Assembly (NCBI RefSeq): GCF_000422385.1
Contig: NZ_AULR01000001.1
Location: 248,001 to 312,000, forward strand
Source of the DNA: Microbacterium indicum DSM 19969
Lineage (GTDB): Bacteria > Actinomycetota > Actinomycetes > Actinomycetales > Microbacteriaceae
Direction: 5' to 3'
Length of the DNA: 64,000 nt
In this document: in pieces, positions 52,090 through 63,035 of the stretch
How positions within the stretch are numbered: position 1 is the stretch's first letter
How the letters are laid out: each line of letters begins with the position of its first letter
The notes under the pieces: model-generated
The model's database searches: none
The model's input: only the letters and a program-made list of their open reading frames with translations
Told to the model about the DNA's origin: nothing
Position numbers and translations under genes: made by a program

Positions 52090-53535
52090 TCAGGCGTCGA
52101 TCGAGAGCGCGGAGGCCGTCGTGGCCATCGTCTGCTGCGCGAGCGCCGCGTCGGCGTTGAGCTCCTGCCCCAGCGTCGGGATCAGCGCCGCGAGCTTCGG
52201 CCGCCATGCGTCGGCGTGCTCGGGGAAGCAGGTCTCGAGCAGGTTCAGCATGATCGGCACGGCCGTCGAGGCGCCCGGGGACGCCCCGAGGAGGCCCGAG
52301 ATGGATCCGTCGGCCGACGAGACGACCTCGGTGCCGAACTGCAGCTTGCCGCCCTTCATGACCTGCGCGCGCTGACCCGCCTGGATCAGCTCCCAGTCGT
52401 CGCCGTCGACCGTCGGCATGAACTCACGGAGGCTCGCGATCTTGCCCGCGCGGCTCTTCATGAGCTCGCTCAGGAGGTACTTCACGAGGCTGAGGTTCGT
52501 GACGGCGACTTTGAGCATCGAGCCGATGTTGCCGAAGCGCACCTGCGAGACGATGTCGGTCCAGCGACCCGTCTTGAGGAACTTCGGGCTGAACGTCGCG
52601 TAGGGCCCGAACATGAGCGAGGCCTCGCCGTCGACGCGCCGGGCGTCGAGGTGCGGCACCGACATGGGCGGGGCGCCGACGGCGGCCTGCGAGTACACCT
52701 TCGCGTCGTGCTGCGCGACGAGCTCGGGCTTCGACGTGCGCAGGAACTGCCCGCCGATCGGAAAGACGCCGTATCCCTTGATCTCGGGGATCCCCGACGA
52801 CTGCAGGAGCTTGATCGCCCATCCGCCTGCGCCGACGAAGACGAACTTCGCGTTGATGCGGCCCGGCGTGCCTCCGATACGGTTGCGGTAGCGGACCTGC
52901 CAGGATCCGTCCTTCTGGCGCTTGAGGCGGCGTACCTCGGTGCTGCGGCGCAGCTCGACGCCGTTCTCGACCAGGTGGTCGAACAGCTGGTGCGTCACGG
53001 CGCCGAAGTCGACGTCGGTGCCCGCGGGTGTGCGCGTCGCCGCGAACGGCTCGCCCTTCTTCCGCTGCTTCATGAGCAGCGGCGCCCACTGGTTGATGAC
53101 GCGCGAGTCCTCGCTGTATTCGATGCCCGCGAAGAGCGGCTGACGGCTGAGCGTCTCGTATCGCCGCTTGAGGTACGCGACGTCGTGCTCGCCGCGCACG
53201 AAGGTCATGTGCGGCGTCGAGTTGATGAACGTCGACGCCTCGTCGAGGATCCCCCGCTCGATGAGCGAGGACCACAGCTGGCGGCTGACCTGGAACTGCT
53301 CGTTGATGCTGACGGCCTTCGCGGGGTCCTCCGCGTCGGGCATGTAGTTCAGCTCGCAGAGCGCCGAGTGGCCGGTGCCCGCGTTGTTCCACGGGTTCGA
53401 GCTCTCCTGCGCCACGTCGTCGAGCCGCTCGAAGGCGACGATCTTCCAGTCGGGCTGCAGCTCCTTCAGCAGGGTGCCGAGGGTGGCCGACATGACTCCC
53501 CCGCCGATGAGGACGACGTCAACGGTTTCACTCAC
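52090..53535 (-). CDS. mqo: Malate:quinone oxidoreductase
   Basis: A 481-residue membrane-associated flavoenzyme that oxidises malate to oxaloacetate and reduces quinone. The N-terminal FAD motif is VVLIGGGVMSATLGTLL, followed by SSNPWNNAGTGHSALCELNY, FVGAGGWAIKLLQSSGIPE and GASPGASTAVPIML, all strongly conserved in Mqo. The GTG at 53535 is preferred over the TTG at 53544 because the family begins MSETVDVVLIGGG and a TAGGGT box lies 8 nt upstream. Confidence 0.95.
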   Translation of the reverse strand: MSETVDVVLIGGGVMSATLGTLLKELQPDWKIVAFERLDDVAQESSNPWNNAGTGHSALCELNYMPDAEDPAKAVSINEQFQVSRQLWSSLIERGILDEASTFINSTPHMTFVRGEHDVAYLKRRYETLSRQPLFAGIEYSEDSRVINQWAPLLMKQRKKGEPFAATRTPAGTDVDFGAVTHQLFDHLVENGVELRRSTEVRRLKRQKDGSWQVRYRNRIGGTPGRINAKFVFVGAGGWAIKLLQSSGIPEIKGYGVFPIGGQFLRTSKPELVAQHDAKVYSQAAVGAPPMSVPHLDARRVDGEASLMFGPYATFSPKFLKTGRWTDIVSQVRFGNIGSMLKVAVTNLSLVKYLLSELMKSRAGKIASLREFMPTVDGDDWELIQAGQRAQVMKGGKLQFGTEVVSSADGSISGLLGASPGASTAVPIMLNLLETCFPEHADAWRPKLAALIPTLGQELNADAALAQQTMATTASALSIDA

Positions 53536-53543
53536 GATGCTCA

Positions 53544-53549
53544 ACCCTA
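53544..53549 (-). promoter_or_regulatory. Candidate -10 box (TAGGGT) of mqo
   Basis: A TANNNT box 8 nt before the GTG at 53535, on the minus strand. Confidence 0.45.
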
Positions 53550-53616
53550 CCCCCGCGCGACCGGCCGCTTTCTGCGCGTCCGACCCGCAAGAAACGGGGT
53601 TCTTATGCGTTCGCGA

Positions 53617-54729
<1,113 letters not shown>

Positions 54730-54798
54730 CTACCGGCGCGCGGCGCAGTCATCCCGCCAGATGTCGCCCCGTTCCGGACGCCTCGGGCGGTCTGGGCG

Positions 54799-55242
54799 TC
54801 AGACGGCCGAGACGTAGGTGACGAACGGGACGGCGCCGGCCACGCGGTCGTAGAGGCGCCGCGCGTCGGCGTTGGTCTCGGAGGTGATCCACCGGACCTC
54901 CAGGAGGCCCTCCTCGGCCGCGATCGCGCGCAGGTGCTCGATGAGCGCCGAGCCGGCGCCGCTCCCCCGCGTTGCGGGATCGGTGAACAGGTCGTCGAGG
55001 AAGATCGCCGCGCCGCCGCGCGACGGTCGCGCGAACCGGCGCCAGTCGGCGATCGCGATCACCTCGCCGTCCGACTCGGCGACGGCGCACTCGAGCTCGT
55101 GCGTCGGATCCGCGATCCACGACCAGACCGTGCGCGCGACCTCGTCGGACCGCTCCATGCCGTAGAAGTCTCGATACCCGTGGAAGAGCTCGGTCCACCG
55201 CGCCTCGTCCGCGCGCGCGACGGCGCGGACCGTCGTCGCCAC
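54799..55242 (-). CDS. GNAT family N-acetyltransferase
   Basis: A 147-residue acetyltransferase. The acetyl-CoA-binding motif A is IFLDDLFTDPATRGSGAGSALIEHLRAIA (R/Q-x-x-G-x-G/A as RGSGAGS), with VIAIADWRRF in beta4 and TNADARRLYDRVAG near the C-terminus. The substrate is unknown. It starts 4 bp after the lysC stop on the same strand, so it is co-transcribed with lysC and sits between lysC and asd. Confidence 0.88.
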   Translation of the reverse strand: MATTVRAVARADEARWTELFHGYRDFYGMERSDEVARTVWSWIADPTHELECAVAESDGEVIAIADWRRFARPSRGGAAIFLDDLFTDPATRGSGAGSALIEHLRAIAAEEGLLEVRWITSETNADARRLYDRVAGAVPFVTYVSAV

Positions 55243-55246
55243 GGCG

Positions 55247-55783
55247 TCAGCGGCCGGAGCCGGCGTAGACCGTCGCCTCGATGTCGCCGTCGAGGCCGTA
55301 CGCCGTGTGGACGGCGCGAGCGGCGCCGTCGAGGTCGGTGTCGCGCAGGATCACCGAGATGCGGATCTCGGAGGTCGAGATCATCTCGATGTTGATGCCG
55401 TTGCTGCTCAGCGCGTCGAACAGCGTGAGCGAGACGCCCGAGTGGGCGCGCATTCCGGCGCCGACGACCGAGAGCTTGCCGACCTGGTCGTCGTGCACGA
55501 TGCTCTCGAAGCCGATCTCGGCCTGCTCGGCCTGCAGCTGCTTCGCGACGTCGCTGCCCTGCTCCTTCGGGAGCGTGAACGAGATGTCGGTGCGGCCGCG
55601 GCTCGCCGACTGCACGTTCTGGACGATCATGTCGATGTTCGCGCCGGTCTTCGAGACGCGGCTGAAGACCGCGGCGGCCGACCCCGGGACGTCGGGGACG
55701 CCGACGACCGTGATCTTCGCCTGGCTGCGGTCGATCGCCACACCGGTGACGACGGGCTCTTCCTTGCCGATGACGTCGGACAT
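55247..55783 (-). CDS. Aspartokinase beta subunit from an internal in-frame start
   Basis: Within lysC, the ATG at 55783 is preceded 5 nt upstream by AAGGGAG, one of the strongest Shine-Dalgarno sequences in the window. It gives a 178-residue product, [19 protein letters not shown] onward, that contains only the two ACT domains. This matches the alpha2beta2 aspartokinases of Corynebacterium and Bacillus, whose beta subunit of similar length is made from an internal start. Confidence 0.75.
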   Translation of the reverse strand: MSDVIGKEEPVVTGVAIDRSQAKITVVGVPDVPGSAAAVFSRVSKTGANIDMIVQNVQSASRGRTDISFTLPKEQGSDVAKQLQAEQAEIGFESIVHDDQVGKLSVVGAGMRAHSGVSLTLFDALSSNGINIEMISTSEIRISVILRDTDLDGAARAVHTAYGLDGDIEATVYAGSGR

Positions 55784-56551
55784 GTCTTCTCCCTTGGCGG
55801 CGCGAGGATCCTGCATGCCCTCGCCGAGAACGTAGGTGCCCTCGTTCGACGTGAAGGTCGAACGGGCGTGGATGAGGACCTTGTGGCGGCGCGCGTACTC
55901 GACGGCGCGGATGTAGAGCACCTTGGCGCCGTTGGCGGCGAGCTCGAGCATCTCGTCGGCGTCGACCACGTCGAGCTTGCGTGCGAGCGGCACGACGCGC
56001 GGATCGCACGTGAAGACGCCGTCGACGTCGCTGTAGATCTCGCAGACGTCGGCGCGGAGCGCGGCGGCGAGCGCGACGGCGGTCGTGTCGGATCCGCCGC
56101 GGCCGAGCGTCGTGATGTCGCGGGTGTCGCGGTTGAACCCCTGGAACCCGGCGACGATGACGATCGCGCCCTCGTCGAGCGCCTCGCGCAGGCGCACGGG
56201 CGTGACGTCGACGATGCGCGCCGAGCCGTGGTCGGCGGTCGTGATCATGCCCGCCTGGCTGCCCGTGAAGGAGCGCGCCTCGTAGCCCATCGACTGGATC
56301 GACATCGCGAGGAGCGCCATCGAGATCCGCTCGCCGCTCGAGAGGAGCATGTCGAGCTCGCGCGGCGCCGGCGTGGGCGCGACGTCGTGCGCGAGGTCGA
56401 GCAGCTCGTCGGTCGTGTCGCCCATGGCGCTGACGGCGACGACGACGTCGTTGCCGGCCCGGCGCGTGTCGACGATGCGCTTCGCGACGCGCTTGATGCT
56501 CTCGGCATCGGCGACGCTCGAACCGCCGAACTTCTGCACGATCAATGCCAC
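55247..56551 (-). CDS. lysC: Aspartokinase (alpha subunit)
   Basis: A 434-residue enzyme catalysing the first step from aspartate. The kinase domain has [35 protein letters not shown] and [15 protein letters not shown]. Two C-terminal ACT domains (about residues 265-430, [20 protein letters not shown] and [15 protein letters not shown]) are the usual site of lysine/threonine feedback. The start is the GTG at 56551, giving [15 protein letters not shown]. An internal start at 55783 probably yields a separate beta subunit. Confidence 0.95.
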   Translation of the reverse strand: MALIVQKFGGSSVADAESIKRVAKRIVDTRRAGNDVVVAVSAMGDTTDELLDLAHDVAPTPAPRELDMLLSSGERISMALLAMSIQSMGYEARSFTGSQAGMITTADHGSARIVDVTPVRLREALDEGAIVIVAGFQGFNRDTRDITTLGRGGSDTTAVALAAALRADVCEIYSDVDGVFTCDPRVVPLARKLDVVDADEMLELAANGAKVLYIRAVEYARRHKVLIHARSTFTSNEGTYVLGEGMQDPRAAKGEDMSDVIGKEEPVVTGVAIDRSQAKITVVGVPDVPGSAAAVFSRVSKTGANIDMIVQNVQSASRGRTDISFTLPKEQGSDVAKQLQAEQAEIGFESIVHDDQVGKLSVVGAGMRAHSGVSLTLFDALSSNGINIEMISTSEIRISVILRDTDLDGAARAVHTAYGLDGDIEATVYAGSGR

Positions 56552-56625
56552 TGTTGTGCTCCCGGATGCTGCGGAGGGCTGGTCACGCCCGACACCCCAG
56601 CCTAGGGCGTCGGACCATGTGCTTC

Positions 56626-57222
56626 CTACGCGCGGCGGCGCCCCTCGAAGGCCCGGCCCAGCGTGATCTCGTCGGCGTACTCGAGGTCGCCGCCCACCGG
56701 CAGACCAGAGGCGAGGCGCGTGATCGAGATCTCCATGGAGCCGAGGAGCCTGCTGAGGTACGCGGCGGTCGCCTCGCCCTCGAGGTTGGGGTTGGTCGCG
56801 AGGATGACCTCCTGCACGGTGCCGTCGGACAGGCGCGTCATGAGCTGGCGGATCCGCAGCTCGTCGGGGCCGATGCCCGCGATGGGGCTGATCGCGCCGC
56901 CGAGCACGTGGTACAGGCCCTTGAACTCGCGCGTGCGCTCGATCGCCGCGACGTCCTTCGCGTCCTCGACGACGCAGATCAGCGACTGGTCGCGCTTCGG
57001 GTCGCGGCACACGGCGCACAGCTCGGCCTCGGACACGTTGCCGCACCTCTCGCAGAACCGCACCCGCTCGCGCACCTCGCTCAGGAGGGCGGCGAGGCGC
57101 GAGACGTCGAAGGAGGGCGTCTGCAGGATGTGGAACGCGATGCGCTGCGCCGACTTGGGCCCGACGCCGGGCAGGCGGCCGAGCTCGTCGATCAGGTCCT
57201 GGACGATGCCGTCATACAACAT
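56626..57222 (-). CDS. recR: Recombination protein RecR
   Basis: A 198-residue recombination mediator that works with RecF and RecO. It has a helix-hairpin-helix start ([20 protein letters not shown]), a zinc finger with Cys57, Cys60, Cys69 and Cys72 ([16 protein letters not shown]), and a Toprim domain ([15 protein letters not shown]). The C-terminal [19 protein letters not shown] is typical. It starts 15 bp after dnaX, the usual order dnaX-recR. Confidence 0.96.
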   Translation of the reverse strand: MLYDGIVQDLIDELGRLPGVGPKSAQRIAFHILQTPSFDVSRLAALLSEVRERVRFCERCGNVSEAELCAVCRDPKRDQSLICVVEDAKDVAAIERTREFKGLYHVLGGAISPIAGIGPDELRIRQLMTRLSDGTVQEVILATNPNLEGEATAAYLSRLLGSMEISITRLASGLPVGGDLEYADEITLGRAFEGRRRA

Positions 57223-57237
57223 GTGCTGTCTCGCTCA

Positions 57238-59565
57238 TCATTGGAACCGCGTGGGCGGCTCGTAGGTCTCTTCGTGGAGGAATCGGGCGCCGAGCTTCTG
57301 CCGGACGACGGCCTCGCCGTATCGCTGCACGCCCTCGTCGAGGCGCACCTGGCGCGCCTGCACCGTGGGCTGGGGCTCGGGCGCGGCGTGCGGCGGCTCG
57401 TAGTCGTCGAGCGGCGGCTCGTCGTCGGCGGGCGGCGGCACCTCGTCGGTCACCTGGCCGTCGAGGATCGGCGCGGCCGCGCGCGCCGCCTGCGGGATCT
57501 CGGCCTCGGCCGGATCCTCGTCGACGGCGAGTCCGGTCGGCGGGGCGAACGCCGCGGGGGCCGCGGGTGCCTGCGGCGCGGGGGCCGGAGCCGCGGGAGC
57601 CGCGACGCGCGCCGCCGGCTGCGGCTCCGGCTCGGACTGCGGCTCCGGCTCGGAGTCTGACGACGCGGGGATCGACGCGACGGCCCAGTCGCTGACCGGG
57701 CCCGCCGGCTCGGGGTCGTCGGGCGGCGCGGGCTTGTCGTCGGACGGCGCCGCGGGCGCGGCCTGATGCTGCGCCGGGACGTGACGCGCGAGGTACTTCA
57801 CGCGGACGCCGACCGTCTTCTGGATCGCGGTGCGCAGATCCTCGCTGACGCCGGATCCGTCGGGCCCGCGCGTCTTGAACTTGCCGAGGTCGGCCTCGTT
57901 CGTGAACGCGAGCGCGAGCACGTCGTCGTCGAACATCGCGACGGTCGCCGACTGCATGACGAGCCACGAGGAGCGGTCGATCTGCGCGAGCGCGTCGAGG
58001 ATCTGCGGCCAGGCGGCGCGCATCGACTCGAGAGTCGGCGCCTCCTGCGCGGCGGGGCTCGGCGCCTCGTCGGCGGCCGCCGGTGCCGGTTCCTGCTGGC
58101 TCGGCGCCGCCGTCGCCCACGCCGCGGCGGGGCGGTCGTCGTCGGCGATCGCCCCGGGCGCGGGTGCGAGGGGCTCGACGGGCGCGGCCGCGTGCGGTTC
58201 GGCCGCGGGACGCGGATCGGCCGGTGCGGGTGCGGCAGCCGGGGCCGGCTCCACCGCGGCGGGCGCGGCGGTCCGCGGCGCGGCGACAGGGGCCGCCGCA
58301 GGCGGCGCCGCGACCGGAGCTGGGGCCGCAGCAGGCGGCGCCGCGACCGGAGCTGCGGCCGCAGTCGCGGCAGGCGGCGCGGCGACCGGAGCGGGAGCGG
58401 GTGCCGACGGCGCGGCCTGAGCCGGGCGCGGGGCCGCCGGGGCGCCTGCCGAGACGGACGCCCCGGCGTCGGCCGTGAGAACCCGCGCGGTCATGAGCTC
58501 GAGGTGGAGGCGCGGCGACGTAGCCCCCGCCATCGCGTCGAGCGCCGCGCTCACGACGTCGGCGGTGTGCGAGAGGCGCGCGGTTCCGTAGACCTCGGCC
58601 TGGTGCTGCATGCGCTCGAGTTCGTCGCGCGGCAGGCCGCGCAGGACGGCCGACGCCTGCTCCCCCGTCGCCGCGATGACGATGAGGTCGCGCAGCCGCT
58701 CGAGCAGATCGTCGACGAAGCGCCGCGGATCCTGGCCCGACTGCACGACGCTGTCGATCGCGGAGAACGCGGCGCCGGCGTCGCGCGCGGAGAACGCGCC
58801 GATGACGTCGTCGAGCAGCTCGCCCGGCGTGTACCCGAGGAGCGCGACCGCGCGCTGATACGAGATCCCCTGGCCCTCGGAGCCCGCGATCAGCTGATCG
58901 AGGATCGACAGGGTGTCGCGCGGCGAGCCCGCGCCGGCCCGCACGACGAGCGGCAGGACGCCGGGCTCGGGCGCGATGCCCTCCTGGGCGCACAGCTGCT
59001 CGACGTACTCGAGCATCGCGGCGGGCGGCACGAGCCGGAACGGGTAGTGGTGCGTGCGCGAGCGGATCGTGCCGATGACCTTCTCGGGCTCGGTCGTCGC
59101 GAAGATGAACTTGACGTGCGGCGGCGGCTCCTCGACGAGCTTCAGCAGAGCGTTGAAGCCGCCCGAGGTGACCATATGCGCCTCGTCGATGATGAACACC
59201 TTGAAGCGGTCGCGCGCGGGCGCGAAGATCGCCCGCTCCCGCAGGTCGCGCGCGTCGTCGACGCCGCCGTGGCTCGCCGCGTCGATCTCGATCACGTCGA
59301 GGGATCCGCCGCCGCCGCGCGCCAGTTCGACGCAGCTCTCGCACGTGCCGCACGGGGTGTCGGTCGGCCCCTGGGCGCAGTTCAGGCAGCGCGCGAGAAT
59401 GCGGGCCGACGTGGTCTTTCCGCAGCCGCGCGGGCCCGAGAACAGGTAGGCGTGGCCGACCCTGTCTGAGCGCAGCGCCGTCATGAGCGGCTCGGTCACC
59501 TGGGACTGGCCGATCATCTCGGCGAAGTTCTCGGGCCGGTAGCGGCGATACAGGGCTGTGCTCAC
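57238..59565 (-). CDS. dnaX: DNA polymerase III subunits gamma/tau
   Basis: A 775-residue clamp-loader ATPase. From the GTG at 59565 it reads MSTALYRRYRPENFAEMIGQ, with Walker A GPRGCGKT (residues 44-51), four zinc Cys (63, 72, 75, 78), IIDEAHMVTSGGFNALLKL and SRTHHYPFRL. Between about residues 380 and 520 lies an extreme Ala/Pro/Val-rich linker built from APVAAPPAA-like repeats, followed by a tau C-terminal domain that binds the polymerase. The GTG is preferred over the upstream TTG at 59595 because a TAGGGT box lies 7 nt before it. No obvious slippery frameshift site was seen. Confidence 0.94.
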   Translation of the reverse strand: MSTALYRRYRPENFAEMIGQSQVTEPLMTALRSDRVGHAYLFSGPRGCGKTTSARILARCLNCAQGPTDTPCGTCESCVELARGGGGSLDVIEIDAASHGGVDDARDLRERAIFAPARDRFKVFIIDEAHMVTSGGFNALLKLVEEPPPHVKFIFATTEPEKVIGTIRSRTHHYPFRLVPPAAMLEYVEQLCAQEGIAPEPGVLPLVVRAGAGSPRDTLSILDQLIAGSEGQGISYQRAVALLGYTPGELLDDVIGAFSARDAGAAFSAIDSVVQSGQDPRRFVDDLLERLRDLIVIAATGEQASAVLRGLPRDELERMQHQAEVYGTARLSHTADVVSAALDAMAGATSPRLHLELMTARVLTADAGASVSAGAPAAPRPAQAAPSAPAPAPVAAPPAATAAAAPVAAPPAAAPAPVAAPPAAAPVAAPRTAAPAAVEPAPAAAPAPADPRPAAEPHAAAPVEPLAPAPGAIADDDRPAAAWATAAPSQQEPAPAAADEAPSPAAQEAPTLESMRAAWPQILDALAQIDRSSWLVMQSATVAMFDDDVLALAFTNEADLGKFKTRGPDGSGVSEDLRTAIQKTVGVRVKYLARHVPAQHQAAPAAPSDDKPAPPDDPEPAGPVSDWAVASIPASSDSEPEPQSEPEPQPAARVAAPAAPAPAPQAPAAPAAFAPPTGLAVDEDPAEAEIPQAARAAAPILDGQVTDEVPPPADDEPPLDDYEPPHAAPEPQPTVQARQVRLDEGVQRYGEAVVRQKLGARFLHEETYEPPTRFQ

Positions 59566-59572
59566 GCCTCCA

Positions 59573-59578
59573 ACCCTA
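59573..59578 (-). promoter_or_regulatory. Candidate -10 box (TAGGGT) of dnaX
   Basis: A TANNNT box 7 nt before the GTG start, which suggests leaderless dnaX mRNA. Confidence 0.45.
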
Positions 59579-59627
59579 CGGGCCGCCTCCGACAAACGGA
59601 CCGGGCGCCCTGAGCACCCGGTCGGCG

Positions 59628-59647
59628 TCCGCCCCGCGAGGGGCGGA
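59628..59647 (-). terminator. Hairpin downstream of the GH65 gene
   Basis: TCCGCCCC and GGGGCGGA pair around GCGA, 8 bp beyond the stop of the leftward GH65 gene. Confidence 0.65.
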
Positions 59648-59655
59648 TCCGTCGG

Positions 59656-62184
59656 TCAGACCTCGGCCTGCGCCGTGGCGTCGTCGCTGTCGGTGATCAC
59701 GGTGATCGGCGTGGTCGGCGACGCCGTCGGCACCTGCGGCTCGGGCGTCGAGCCGTCCTCGCGCATGTGGTCGGTCTTCGCGCGCGGGCGCCCCGGGACG
59801 ACGGGGCCCTGCCCGTCGAGCGGCACGACGACCGTCTCGCCGGGCGCAACCGTGTGCTTCGCCCCGCGCACCTCGAACGGCACGTCGACGGATCCCTCGC
59901 CCGCCGCGATCCGGATCTCGTCCTGGCGCACCGTGACGCGCAGCTGCGTGCCCTCCCACGCGATCGGGAAGGAGAGCTCGGGCCACGACGCGGGAAGGCG
60001 CGGGTCGAACGTCAGGAACCCGCCGTGATCCCGCATGCCGCCGAACCCGTTGGCGAGGGTCATCCAGGTGCCGCCCGCCGAGGCGATGTGGACGCCGTCG
60101 GACGAGTTGCGGTGCAGGTTCGCGAGGTCGACGTACAGGGCGTGGGTGAAGTACTCGAGCGCCAGATCCTGGTACCCGACCTCGGCCGCCATGATCGACT
60201 GGACGACCGCCGACAGCGTCGAGTCGCCCGTCGTCAGCGGGTCGTAGTAGTCGAAGTCGCGTCGCTTCTCGGCCGCTGTGAAGACCCCGCCCTGGAGGAA
60301 CTCGGCCAGCACGACGTCGGCCTGCTTGAGCACCTGGAAGCGGTAGATCACGAGCGGGTGGAAGTGCAGCATGAGCGGCAGCTGATCGGCCGGGGTGTTC
60401 TCGAGATCCCACATCTCGCGCTCGAGGAAGAGCGAGTCCTGCGGGTGGATCTCGGCGCCCTCGCTGTACGGGATGTCCATCGCGTCGCCCGCGCGCTCCC
60501 AGCCCTCGGGCTCGTCGGGCGTCACGCCCAGGCGGTCGACCATCGCGCGGTACGCCTCGGGGACCGTGCGGGCCATCTCGCGCACGACGTACGCCGCGGC
60601 GCGCAGGTTGAAGCGCGCCATGACGTTCGTGAAGAGGTTGTCGTTCACGACCGTCGTGTACTCGTCCGGACCCGTCACGCCGTGGATGTGGAACGACTCG
60701 CCCTCGTCGCCCATGCGCCAGAACCCGAGCGTGCTCCACAGCCGCGCCGTCTCGACCAGCAGGTCGACGCCCGCGTTCGCCATGAAGTCGGTGTCGCCCG
60801 TCGCCCGCACGTACTTCACGACGGCGTAGGCGACGTCGGCGTTGATGTGGTACTGCGCCGTTCCGGCCGCGTAGTATGCCGAGGCCTCCTCGCCGTTGAT
60901 CGTGCGCCACGGGATCAGGGCCCCGCCCTCGCTCATCTCGGCGGCGCGGCGGCGGGCGGCGGGAAGCATCGCGACGCGCGAGCGCAGCGCGTTCCGCGCC
61001 CAGATCGGCGTCGTGTACGCGAGCATCGGGAGCACGTAGATGTCGGTGTCCCAGAAGTAGTGCCCGCTGTATCCGGATCCCGTGAGCCCCTTGGCGGGGA
61101 CCCCGAGGCCGTCGGCGCGGGCCGACGCCATCGCGACCTGCAGGAGGCACCAGCGCACCGCCTGCTGCGTCGCGTCGTCGCCGGGGATCCGCACGTCGGT
61201 GCGCTCCCAGAACCCGTCGAGCCACGCGCGCTGGCGCTCGATGTGGTCCTGCATGCTCGTGCGCTTCGCCCGGTCGAGCGTGCGGCGGGCGCGGTCGATG
61301 AGCTCGGACGCCGGCACGCTCCGCGACGTGTGGTAGCTCACGAACTTCGTGACGGTCGTCGGCACGCCCGCACGGGCGTCGACCCGGAAGACGTTCTTCG
61401 CGAGGTCGGGCTCGACGAGGCCGCGGGCCTCGTACTCGTTCTCGGTGTCGACCTCGTGATCCGCGACGACGCCGATCGTCATGCCGCTCGACGCCGTCTG
61501 GTACGACAGCGCCGACCGGGTTCCCGACTGCCAGTACTCCTGAGGGACGAGCACGCGCCCCTCGACGGCCTCCGCCTTGCGCGGGTCGTCGACGGCCGCC
61601 TTCGCCGCCTCGCGCTTCGCGGCCTGGGGCCGGCCGCCGTAGACGTCCTCGCCGTCCTGACGGTTGATGAGGTGGCACGCGATCGCCACGGGAGCGTCGG
61701 CGTTGAGCACCGTCACGGTCATCTGCAGAACCGCGAGGTGGCGGTCCTGGAACGAGATCATGCGCCGCGACTCGAGCAGGACGTCCTTGCCCGAGGAGGT
61801 GACCCAGCGGATCCGGCGGTTCTGCGTCGCGTCGCGGAAGTCGAGCGTGCGCTCGTACTCGGGCATCTCGGCGAGGTCGATCGACATCGGCTCGTCGTCG
61901 ACGTAGACCCGCATGACCTTCGCGTCGGGGACGTTGACGATCGTCTGGCCCACCTCGGCGAATCCGTATGCGGCCTCGGCGTGGCGGATCGGGAACGTCT
62001 CGTGGAACCCGTTGATGAAGGTGCCGTCCTCGTAGGCGCTGCGGCCCTCCGAGAAGTTGCAGCGCATGCCGAGGTAGCCGTTGCCGATCGCGAAGGAGGT
62101 CTCGGTCACCCCGAGGTCGTCGCCGCTGTAGTGGCGTTCGACGAGCCGCCAGGGGTCGACGGGGAAGCGTTCGCGATCGATCAT
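59656..62184 (-). CDS. GH65 family disaccharide phosphorylase (maltose/trehalose/kojibiose type)
   Basis: An 842-residue protein. The N-terminal beta-sandwich has TETSFAIGNGYLGMRCNFSEG, and the (alpha/alpha)6 catalytic domain has GSGYSGHYFWDTDIYVLPML and HIHGVTGPDEYTTVVNDNLF, in which Glu (near residue 508) is the general acid. The RNSSDGVHIASAGGTWMTL phosphate-binding region follows. The enzyme splits an alpha-glucosyl disaccharide with phosphate to beta-glucose 1-phosphate and glucose. The overlapping downstream partner in sequence (upstream in the operon) is beta-phosphoglucomutase, which confirms a phosphorolytic pathway. The C-terminal 50 residues are a polar tail. The disaccharide cannot be fixed from sequence. 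Confidence 0.9.
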   Translation of the reverse strand: MIDRERFPVDPWRLVERHYSGDDLGVTETSFAIGNGYLGMRCNFSEGRSAYEDGTFINGFHETFPIRHAEAAYGFAEVGQTIVNVPDAKVMRVYVDDEPMSIDLAEMPEYERTLDFRDATQNRRIRWVTSSGKDVLLESRRMISFQDRHLAVLQMTVTVLNADAPVAIACHLINRQDGEDVYGGRPQAAKREAAKAAVDDPRKAEAVEGRVLVPQEYWQSGTRSALSYQTASSGMTIGVVADHEVDTENEYEARGLVEPDLAKNVFRVDARAGVPTTVTKFVSYHTSRSVPASELIDRARRTLDRAKRTSMQDHIERQRAWLDGFWERTDVRIPGDDATQQAVRWCLLQVAMASARADGLGVPAKGLTGSGYSGHYFWDTDIYVLPMLAYTTPIWARNALRSRVAMLPAARRRAAEMSEGGALIPWRTINGEEASAYYAAGTAQYHINADVAYAVVKYVRATGDTDFMANAGVDLLVETARLWSTLGFWRMGDEGESFHIHGVTGPDEYTTVVNDNLFTNVMARFNLRAAAYVVREMARTVPEAYRAMVDRLGVTPDEPEGWERAGDAMDIPYSEGAEIHPQDSLFLEREMWDLENTPADQLPLMLHFHPLVIYRFQVLKQADVVLAEFLQGGVFTAAEKRRDFDYYDPLTTGDSTLSAVVQSIMAAEVGYQDLALEYFTHALYVDLANLHRNSSDGVHIASAGGTWMTLANGFGGMRDHGGFLTFDPRLPASWPELSFPIAWEGTQLRVTVRQDEIRIAAGEGSVDVPFEVRGAKHTVAPGETVVVPLDGQGPVVPGRPRAKTDHMREDGSTPEPQVPTASPTTPITVITDSDDATAQAEV

Positions 62185-62942
62185 GCGGGGTTCTCCTCCA
62201 GGAGGTCGGCGAGGTCGGTGACGACGAGGGTGGCTCCGGCGTCGAGGAGCGCTGACGCGCCGGCGCCGCGGTCGACGCCGATGACGAGGCCGAAGCGCCC
62301 GGCGGATCCCGCGGCGACGCCCGAGATCGCGTCCTCGACGACGACGGTGCGGGCGGGATCGGTCCCGACCTCGCGCGCGCCCTCGAGGAACGCGTCGGGG
62401 GCGGGCTTCGACGGCAGGCCCTTCTCCTCCGAGACGACGCCGTCGACGATCACCGGGAAGAGGTCGATGATCCCCGCGGCCTCGAGGACGGGGCGGGCGT
62501 TCTTCGAGCTCGAGACGATCCCGATCGGCACGCCCGCCTCGATGAGCAGGCGCACGACCTCGAGGGATCCGGGGTACGGGTCGATCCCGTCGTCGGCGAG
62601 GACGCGTATGAAGACCGTGTTCTTGCGGTTTCCGATGCCGCACACCGTGTCGAGCGACGGGTCGTCGCCCGGCTCGCCCCACGGCACCTCGATGTCGCGG
62701 CTGCGCAGCAGCGAGGCGACGCCGTCGTAGCGGCGCTTGCCGTCGAGGTGGTCGAAGTAGTCGGCGTCGGAGTAGGCGGGGCTCACGTCCCACTGCGCGA
62801 ACAGCTCGGTGAACATCGTCTTCCACGCGCGCATGTGGACCTCGGCCGTCGGCGTGACGACGCCGTCGAGGTCGAACAGCACGGCGTCGAAGCCTGCCAG
62901 CTGCGGTGCGCGTGTCTCGAGAAGGGCGGGGGTGTCGGTCAC
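62181..62942 (-). CDS. pgmB: Beta-phosphoglucomutase-like HAD phosphatase
   Basis: A 253-residue HAD enzyme. The nucleophile and acid are Asp24 and Asp26 (VLFDLDGVVTPTAEVHMRAW), then IGIVSSSKNARPVLEAAG, KPAPDAFLEGAREVG (Lys motif) and VVVEDAISGVAAGSAG. It converts beta-glucose 1-phosphate from the GH65 enzyme to glucose 6-phosphate. The two genes overlap by 4 bases (ATGA), so they are one operon. No transporter or regulator is seen next to them. Confidence 0.9.
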   Translation of the reverse strand: MTDTPALLETRAPQLAGFDAVLFDLDGVVTPTAEVHMRAWKTMFTELFAQWDVSPAYSDADYFDHLDGKRRYDGVASLLRSRDIEVPWGEPGDDPSLDTVCGIGNRKNTVFIRVLADDGIDPYPGSLEVVRLLIEAGVPIGIVSSSKNARPVLEAAGIIDLFPVIVDGVVSEEKGLPSKPAPDAFLEGAREVGTDPARTVVVEDAISGVAAGSAGRFGLVIGVDRGAGASALLDAGATLVVTDLADLLEENPA

Positions 62943-63035
62943 AGCGATCTCCGATGCGTGCGGGGAGCCGGGTCACCGTCACACTAGCGCGACACCGCTC
63001 CCCCGAGAGCGCCCGTCGTCAGCCGTTCACCGAGA

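Noticed and set aside
58230-58420. Tandem GCAGGCGGCGCCGCGACCGG-like repeats
   Set aside because: They are in-frame codons of the Ala/Pro-rich tau linker in dnaX, not a mobile or CRISPR repeat.
59540-59660. Search for the signal-recognition-particle RNA or a tRNA near dnaX
   Set aside because: No folding consistent with either was found in the gap upstream of dnaX.
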